DNA of 18,673 nucleotides from the NCBI GenBank assembly GCA_050945895.1, contig JBMNTU010000038.1:1-18673 (forward strand), in the 5' to 3' direction. Within the stretch, counting starts at the first letter, position 1, and each line of letters opens with the position of its first letter. Under the pieces are notes generated by a model. That model was not told the DNA's origin. It saw only the letters and a program-made list of their open reading frames with translations, and searched no databases. A program made the translations under genes and the position numbers. Source of the stretch: JBMNTU01 sp050945895 (GTDB lineage Bacteria > Bacillota > Clostridia > Christensenellales > Christensenellaceae). Positions 13,947 through 18,673 of the stretch are shown piece by piece.

Positions 13947-16295
13947 TTGGATACAGCAATCAAAACAATGCCGATGGTCGCCCTTAGGGGGCTGGTGGTT
14001 TTTCCATATATGGTGCTGCACTTCGATGTGGGCAGGGAAATTTCCGTTGCGGCAATTGAAAAGTGCATCAGCGACGGGCAAGAGGTGTTTCTTGCCGCGC
14101 AAAAGGATATCCGTGTAGAGGTGCCCAAGCTGGAGGATGTTTACGGCGTAGGCACAACGGTAAAAATCAAGCAGGTACTAAAGCTTCCGGGCAATACGCT
14201 GCGCATCCTTGTGGAAGGGGTGGGCCGCGCGCGGCTGCTTGCCGTAAAGCACGAGAAAGAATACTTGGAAGGCATTATAAAGCCCTGCGCAGAGCAGGAG
14301 GAAAACCAGGCGCAAACCATTATCAAAGAAGCGTATATGCGCCGCATCGAAAAGCTGTTCGAGCAGTTTGTGGGGCTGGGCGCGCGCGTGCCCGGCGAAA
14401 CGCTTTTTACGGTCAGCGAAATATCCGAGCCGGGTAAGTTTGCCGACATGGTCGCCTCCAATGTCGCCATCAAGCTGGAAGACAAGCAGCATGTGCTAGA
14501 GCAGATAGACGAGCTCGACCGCCTCAAGGCAGTTATGGAAATATTGGACAAAGAAATCGAAATACTCGAAATAGACAAGGAAATCGCCAACTCCGTGCGC
14601 CAGCAGGTAGACAAGTCCCAAAAGGAATACTTCCTGCGCGAACAAATGAAGGCCATTCAAAAGGAGCTGGGCGAATCGGAAAACGATATCGACGAGGTAG
14701 AGGAGCTGCGCCAGAAAATCGAAGCGCTTCCGCTGACGGATGAAGCGCGCGAAAAGTCTGAAAAAGAGCTTGCGCGTATGGCAAGGATGAGCGCCAGTTC
14801 GCCCGAAGTAAGCGTCATCCGCAACTACCTGGACTGGATCACCACGCTTCCATGGGGCGAATATACGGACGATAATTTAGACCTCGCACATGCGCGCGAA
14901 ATATTGGACGAAGACCACTACGGTATGAAAAAGGTCAAAGACCGCATCATCGAATTTTTGGCGGTGCGCAAGCTGAAGGACGATATGAAAGGCCCCATCC
15001 TGTGCTTTGCGGGCCCTCCGGGCGTAGGTAAAACAAGCATTGCAAAATCGGTGGCGCGGGCGCTGGGCAAAGAGTTTGTGCGTATGTCGCTGGGCGGCGT
15101 GCGCGACGAAGCGGAAATCCGCGGGCACCGGCGCACCTATATCGGCGCAATTCCCGGGCGAATCATTACGTCCGTCAAGCAGGCGGGCAGTATGAACACC
15201 GTTTTTCTGCTGGACGAGATAGACAAAATGGCGAGCGACTTCCGCGGAGACCCTGCGTCGGCCATGCTCGAGGTGCTCGACCCCGAAATCAACAGCACAT
15301 TCCGCGATCACTACCTCGACATTGCGTTCGACCTGTCTAAGGTACTGTTTATCACGACGGCCAACAATACCTCGCAAATTCCTGCGCCGCTTTACGACCG
15401 CATGGAAATTATAGACCTAGACAGCTATACCGACGTAGAAAAGCTGAACATCGCCAAAAAGCACCTGATCCCCAAACAGGCGCATGCGCACGGGCTGCTG
15501 CCGCGCCGCGTCAAAATATCCGACGCCGTTATTATGGAAATTGTCCACAAATATACGGCGGAGAGCGGAGTGCGCAACCTGGAGCGGCAAATTGCGGCCA
15601 TCATGCGCAAAAGCGCCGCCGAAGTGGTGTCCGGCAATAAAGAAAAAATTTCGGTCAGCACCAAAAACCTCAAGGACTACCTGGGGCTGCCCAAACGTTC
15701 GGAGTCGGACGTGCCCAAGCGGGACACGGTGGGCGTCGTTACCGGCCTTGCGTGGACGTCTGTGGGCGGCCAAACGCTTCCGGTCGAGTGCGCCGTCATT
15801 CCCGGAACGGGCAGGCTGGAGCTGACGGGCCAGCTGGGCGACGTCATGAAGGAATCGGCCAAAACGGCTATTTCAGTCGTGCGGTCGATGGTTAAGTCGC
15901 TTGGTGTTTCGGCCGATATCAACGAAAAGACCGACCTGCACATCCATGTGCCCGAAGGAGCCATCCCCAAAGACGGGCCTTCTGCGGGCGTGGCAATGGT
16001 GACGGCGCTGGCGTCGGCGCTTTCGGGCGTGCCCGTACGGCACGACCTTGCCATGACGGGCGAAATCACCCTTACGGGGCGCGTGCTCAAAATTGGCGGG
16101 GTAAAGGAAAAAGTGCTGGCTGCGCTGCGCGCGGGCATCCATACGGTCATGCTTCCCAAGGAAAACAAAAACGACCTCGAAGAGCTGCCCGAATCGGTGC
16201 TCGAGCGGCTGGAGTTTGTGTTCGTATCAAGCGCAAAAGAGGCGCTGAAGGTTGCCCTGCGTAAAAAAGAGGAAAAAAGCGGCAAAAAAGCATGA
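13947..16295 (+). CDS. lon: ATP-dependent Lon protease (LonA type)
   Basis: 782 residues. A soluble AAA+ serine protease that removes damaged and regulatory proteins. Domain order: N-terminal substrate-binding domain (MPMVALRGLVVFPYMVLHFDVGR), a coiled-coil region around 190-260, AAA+ module with Walker A GPPGVGKT at 356-363 and Walker B VFLLDEIDKM, and C-terminal protease domain with catalytic Ser679 (DGPSAG) and Lys722 (GGVKEKV). Both catalytic positions carry the same numbers as in the E. coli protein, a sign of full length. The start is TTG at 13947: AAGGAGAG at 13931-13938 sits at the right distance, while the ATG at 13968 has no site. The stop overlaps the engB start by four bases (ATGA). 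Confidence 0.97.
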   Translation: MDTAIKTMPMVALRGLVVFPYMVLHFDVGREISVAAIEKCISDGQEVFLAAQKDIRVEVPKLEDVYGVGTTVKIKQVLKLPGNTLRILVEGVGRARLLAVKHEKEYLEGIIKPCAEQEENQAQTIIKEAYMRRIEKLFEQFVGLGARVPGETLFTVSEISEPGKFADMVASNVAIKLEDKQHVLEQIDELDRLKAVMEILDKEIEILEIDKEIANSVRQQVDKSQKEYFLREQMKAIQKELGESENDIDEVEELRQKIEALPLTDEAREKSEKELARMARMSASSPEVSVIRNYLDWITTLPWGEYTDDNLDLAHAREILDEDHYGMKKVKDRIIEFLAVRKLKDDMKGPILCFAGPPGVGKTSIAKSVARALGKEFVRMSLGGVRDEAEIRGHRRTYIGAIPGRIITSVKQAGSMNTVFLLDEIDKMASDFRGDPASAMLEVLDPEINSTFRDHYLDIAFDLSKVLFITTANNTSQIPAPLYDRMEIIDLDSYTDVEKLNIAKKHLIPKQAHAHGLLPRRVKISDAVIMEIVHKYTAESGVRNLERQIAAIMRKSAAEVVSGNKEKISVSTKNLKDYLGLPKRSESDVPKRDTVGVVTGLAWTSVGGQTLPVECAVIPGTGRLELTGQLGDVMKESAKTAISVVRSMVKSLGVSADINEKTDLHIHVPEGAIPKDGPSAGVAMVTALASALSGVPVRHDLAMTGEITLTGRVLKIGGVKEKVLAALRAGIHTVMLPKENKNDLEELPESVLERLEFVFVSSAKEALKVALRKKEEKSGKKA

Positions 16296-16906
16296 TCATA
16301 AAAAAAGCGGAGTTTAAAACAAGCGTTGCCGACCCGGCAAAATACCAGGATATGGAGCTGCCCGAGGTCGCCTTTGCGGGCAAGTCCAACGTGGGCAAGT
16401 CCTCGCTGATCAATTACCTTGCAAACAACCGAAAACTGGCATATGTAGGCAAACAGCCGGGCAAGACCCGGCTGATCAATTTTTTTCTGGTAAACGGCGC
16501 ATTCTACATTGCCGACCTGCCGGGCTATGGCTTTGCGCGCGTTTCCAAAGACGAGCGCCGCGCATGGGGCAATTTGATGGACGGCTATTTTGCGGCCACC
16601 AAAAAGCTGCGGCTGCTGCTTTTGCTGATGGATATCCGCCACGACCCAACAGAGGGCGATATTCAGATGGTCAAATGGGCGAGCCACTATAAAATCCCTT
16701 TTTTGGTTGTGGCAACCAAGGCCGATAAAATCGCAAAATCCAAGCGCAAGCCCGCCGCGTACAAGCTGGCGAAGCTGGTAAGCGAACGGGCGGGGCTTAA
16801 GGAAAGCTTCGATATCACGTTTGTTTCCGCCGCCGAAAAGCTCGGCGGGGAAGACCTGCTTGCCTATATGGAAGAAAAACTGTTTACGGAGGACGCAGAC
16901 GCTTGA
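16292..16906 (+). CDS. engB: Ribosome biogenesis GTP-binding protein EngB/YsxC
   Basis: 204 residues. A TRAFAC-class GTPase needed for assembly of the large ribosomal subunit. Motifs: G1 GKSNVGKS (30-37), G2 threonine in GKTR (57-60), G3 DLPGYG (75-80), G4 TKAD (142-145), G5-like SAAEKLGG (179-186). The start ATG overlaps the lon stop (ATGA), and there is only a weak purine-rich stretch upstream, so translational coupling to lon is likely. lon followed by engB is the classic Firmicute order. The stop overlaps the TTG start of the next gene. Confidence 0.97.
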   Translation: MIIKKAEFKTSVADPAKYQDMELPEVAFAGKSNVGKSSLINYLANNRKLAYVGKQPGKTRLINFFLVNGAFYIADLPGYGFARVSKDERRAWGNLMDGYFAATKKLRLLLLLMDIRHDPTEGDIQMVKWASHYKIPFLVVATKADKIAKSKRKPAAYKLAKLVSERAGLKESFDITFVSAAEKLGGEDLLAYMEEKLFTEDADA

Positions 16907-17601
16907 ACGTATTTGCAATCGGCGACCTGCACCTGTCCGGGGCAACGCCAAACAAGGAAATGGACGTTTTTGGCAGCGGCTGGGAGGGCCATTTCGACAA
17001 AATTTCCGCAGACTGGAAGCAAAAAGTGGCGGAAAATGACGTTGTGCTCATTCCCGGAGACATCAGCTGGGCGATGAAGCTTTCGGACGCGCAGCCCGAC
17101 CTTTGCGCCATCGGCGCGCTGCCCGGCCAAAAGGTGCTGCTGCGCGGCAACCACGACTACTGGTGGGATTCGCTCAAAAAAGTCCGCGACGCCGCGCCCG
17201 AAAATTGCCACATCCTGCAAAACAACTGTGTGGTATTGGGCGAATATGTCTTTTGCGGGACGCGCGGTTGGACGCTTCCGCAGGAAAAAAATTTTACCGA
17301 GCAGGATAGAAAAATCTACGAGCGCGAGCTGCTCCGGCTCAAAATGTCGCTCGATAGCGCCAAACCCCACGCAGACAAGCAGATGATCGTGCTCATGCAC
17401 TACCCGCCCATCTACGAGGGGCAGACGGATACGGGCTTTACGGAAATCATCCGGCAATACCCGGCAAAAGAGGTGTGCTTTGGCCACCTGCACGGCAATA
17501 TACTCAAACAGGTCAATTTGACGGACGCTTTGGTGGGCGGCGCGCGCTACAACCTCGTCTCCGCCGATTACCTGAATTTCAAGCTTCGGCAGCTCTGCTG
17601 A
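16903..17601 (+). CDS. Calcineurin-like metallophosphoesterase
   Basis: 232 residues. The metal-binding motifs of the calcineurin-like superfamily are in order: GDLH (7-10), GDIS (52-55), GNHD (82-85, within RGNHDYWWDS), MHYPP (165-169) and GHLH (194-197). There is no signal peptide, so it is cytoplasmic. It resembles the predicted phosphohydrolase group COG1768; the substrate is unknown. The start is TTG at 16903, supported by GGAGG at 16888-16892 and by the TTGA overlap with the engB stop. Being third in a coupled lon-engB operon hints at a housekeeping role, but that is inference. Confidence 0.9.
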   Translation: MNVFAIGDLHLSGATPNKEMDVFGSGWEGHFDKISADWKQKVAENDVVLIPGDISWAMKLSDAQPDLCAIGALPGQKVLLRGNHDYWWDSLKKVRDAAPENCHILQNNCVVLGEYVFCGTRGWTLPQEKNFTEQDRKIYERELLRLKMSLDSAKPHADKQMIVLMHYPPIYEGQTDTGFTEIIRQYPAKEVCFGHLHGNILKQVNLTDALVGGARYNLVSADYLNFKLRQLC

Positions 17602-17675
17602 CGGTTAAATGGAAATCATCCTTTGAAGCGGCTTTTTTGATTGGACACACAGCCATTTGCAAATAAATAGATTGG

Positions 17676-17707
17676 GCGCCGGTTCATCATTGGCAGGCGT
17701 TTTTTTG
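17676..17707 (+). terminator. Probable terminator of the lon-engB-phosphoesterase operon
   Basis: CGCC (17677-17680) pairs with GGCG (17696-17699) around a 15-base loop with limited inner pairing, followed directly by seven T. The stem is short, so confidence is moderate. Confidence 0.45.
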
Positions 17708-17766
17708 TTTGGGTAAATGGCTGCTTCCCGCACAGCATGACTTTTCTGTTTTCCTTTTTTCTGCCA

Positions 17767-17990
17767 CGCTCCGGAGAGGGCTGCTGCCAGGCAGCGTTCT
17801 GTGCGGCGGCTCCATAGCCTATTTTTCGTCTCCGCCTCTTCGCCGCAGATCCGAGCGGCGCTACTGCGCCCTTATCTCCTCCCTGCGCGCCGCGTCCGCT
17901 ATGCCCATAGCCCTCGCCGGGGCCATTGCTCCGTTTCCCCGCGCACCGCGCGGGGAACGCTCACACTCCCGCCCCTTAGCCCTTAGCCCT
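17767..17990. repeat. Inverted dispersed copy of the 248-bp structured repeat
   Basis: The reverse complement of the unit seen three times at 1-690. The hairpin CGCCGC-AGATCCGA-GCGGCG is at 17841-17860. The segment CTATGCCCATAGCCCTCGCC follows. The central palindrome TTCCCCGCGC-ACC-GCGCGGGGAA is at 17935-17957, and the purine-rich head appears here as its complement (CCCTTAGCCCT). The tail side (about 17767-17825) is more diverged. Together with a promoter and terminator it accounts for the 525-base gap between the phosphoesterase and the small lipoprotein; nothing else was seen in the gap. Confidence 0.85.
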
Positions 17991-18064
17991 ATACCGCCTG
18001 CTCGGAAGAAAAAGAAAAACATACAAACGCTGGCAGCATAGCATGGCAGAATGGAGGAAAACCG

Positions 18065-18092
18065 TTGCAGGGGCGAAAAAAACGGGTATAAT
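18065..18092 (+). promoter_or_regulatory. Promoter of the small lipoprotein gene
   Basis: TTGCAG (18065-18070), 16-base spacer, TATAAT (18087-18092), with GGGAGG at 18112-18117 just downstream. It lies about 75 bases after the inverted repeat copy. Confidence 0.65.
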
Positions 18093-18126
18093 AGAAGCAA
18101 CGGAAGCAAAAGGGAGGAACGGAAGC

Positions 18127-18465
18127 ATGAGAAAAGCAATAGCGATCGTACTGATGGCGGTGCTGACAGTGGGAATGCTGGCGGGCTGCGGCAATAAGGA
18201 AGAGGACGCTGTAGTTGGAAAGTGGACAGATCAAATTCGCCTGTCGGAAGAAGAACGAGATGAGAATCGATATCTTGAATTTAAAGCCGATGGAACCATC
18301 GTGTTTTCTACTGGTACTAACAAATATGATGGAACATATACTGTGGAGGAAGACCGGGTTTCGATTGTAATTGAAAATGAAGACCAACCGGATTTACCAG
18401 TTTTGACGCTCGATGGAGACACAATGACATATGATGGCGTCGTTAATCTAGAAAAAATAAAATAA
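18127..18465 (+). CDS. Small lipoprotein with lipocalin-like beta-rich domain
   Basis: 112 residues from the ATG at 18127, fixed by GGGAGG at 18112-18117 and by the lipoprotein signal (lipobox LAGC, Cys21); an in-frame ATG at 18043 lies upstream of the promoter and is rejected. The mature part reads VVGKWTDQIR, YLEFKADGTIVF, YDGTYTVEEDRVSIVI, LTLDGDTMTYDGV. This is the alternating strand pattern of small DUF5640/lipocalin-like extracytoplasmic domains of Firmicutes. The function is unknown. Its 3' two-thirds are visibly richer in A and T than the rest of the window, suggesting recent acquisition or relaxed codon use. It has its own promoter and terminator. Confidence 0.85.
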   Translation: MRKAIAIVLMAVLTVGMLAGCGNKEEDAVVGKWTDQIRLSEEERDENRYLEFKADGTIVFSTGTNKYDGTYTVEEDRVSIVIENEDQPDLPVLTLDGDTMTYDGVVNLEKIK

Positions 18466-18480
18466 AAAATATGGAAGCTG

Positions 18481-18507
18481 AAAAAGCCGCCAAATGGCGG
18501 CTTTTTT
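18481..18507 (+). terminator. Terminator after the small lipoprotein gene
   Basis: AAAAAGCCGCC (18481-18491), loop AAAT, GGCGGCTTTTTT (18496-18507). The A and T runs on both sides would allow function in either direction. Confidence 0.92.
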
Positions 18508-18532
18508 GATGGATAAAAAACAGGAGGGGGAT

Positions 18533-18631
18533 ATGGCACTGGAAGTAGGGAAGCTGCAAATAGAGGTAGTGGCGGAAACAAAAGGCTTTGACACGGCGAT
18601 TCGAGGGCTGAAGCAGCACGCAGCGGCATAA
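18533..18631 (+). pseudogene. Possible remnant of a phage tail tape-measure gene (32 codons)
   Basis: A 32-residue frame that opens MALEVGKLQIEVVAETKGFD and ends at TAA. AGGAGG at 18522-18527 is an excellent ribosome site, five bases before the ATG. The opening resembles the first residues of tape-measure proteins of siphophages, which typically begin with a short beta segment followed by T-x-GF-x-x-A/G-x-x-x-L. Those proteins are several hundred to over a thousand residues long, so this would be a truncated 5' end. No other phage gene is in the window. A genuine short peptide cannot be excluded. Confidence 0.4.
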
Positions 18632-18673
18632 GGCGCGCGCTTGCTCCTGCCCTGCGTCTTTGACCTTGCCTTT

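Noticed and set aside
18043..18126. Upstream start for the small lipoprotein
   Set aside because: It lies upstream of the predicted promoter and would bury the lipoprotein signal peptide; GGGAGG supports 18127.

Overview
The window looks like chromosomal DNA from a member of the Bacillota (class Clostridia), with G+C judged by eye at a little over half. The evidence is the tig-clpP-clpX and lon-engB gene order, strong AGGAGG-type ribosome binding sites, sigma-A-like promoters, lipoproteins with Firmicute-style signal peptides and an RbsB/LacI-type sugar module. A Christensenellales-like lineage would fit, but this is a guess from gene content and composition and no taxonomic marker was checked.

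Layout. (1) 1-690: three tandem copies of a GC-rich unit of about 248 bp, each with a strong palindrome; no gene. (2) 779-2536: a YgiQ-type radical SAM protein. It converges on a small four-helix membrane protein at 2567-2977 (minus strand). (3) 3041-3379: a 100-bp tandem repeat (3.4 units) that fills the space between the membrane-protein promoter and the tig promoter. (4) 3516-6994: tig, clpP and clpX, a ribosome-associated chaperone followed by the two parts of the ClpXP protease, closed by a clear terminator at 7041-7070. (5) 7104-13730: a block of five genes that in many Firmicutes would not lie between clpX and lon. These are an unrecognised lipoprotein, a secreted 5'-nucleotidase with a C-terminal LysM domain (minus), a LacI-family repressor (minus), a divergent sugar-binding lipoprotein and a zinc-dependent sugar-alcohol-type dehydrogenase. 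(6) 13947-17601: lon, engB and a metallophosphoesterase, with stop/start overlaps that suggest one translationally coupled operon. (7) 17602 to the end: an inverted copy of the 248-bp unit, a small lipoprotein with its own promoter and terminator, and a 32-codon ORF resembling the first residues of a phage tape-measure protein.

How the genes work together. The two housekeeping blocks are a protein quality-control cluster: nascent-chain folding (trigger factor), ATP-dependent proteolysis (ClpXP, Lon) and ribosome assembly (EngB). The intervening block reads as a carbohydrate or nucleoside scavenging module. The LacI regulator probably controls the divergent binding protein and dehydrogenase through operator-like sites at 11018-11398. 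No ABC permease or ATPase is present, so the binding protein must use components encoded elsewhere.

I found no CRISPR array, rRNA, tRNA or complete mobile element. The least conventional features are the two families of tandem repeats placed right at promoter edges, the lysine/alanine-rich tail on trigger factor, and the repeated AT-cored operator-like motifs around lacI. I did not find a convincing new multi-gene system.
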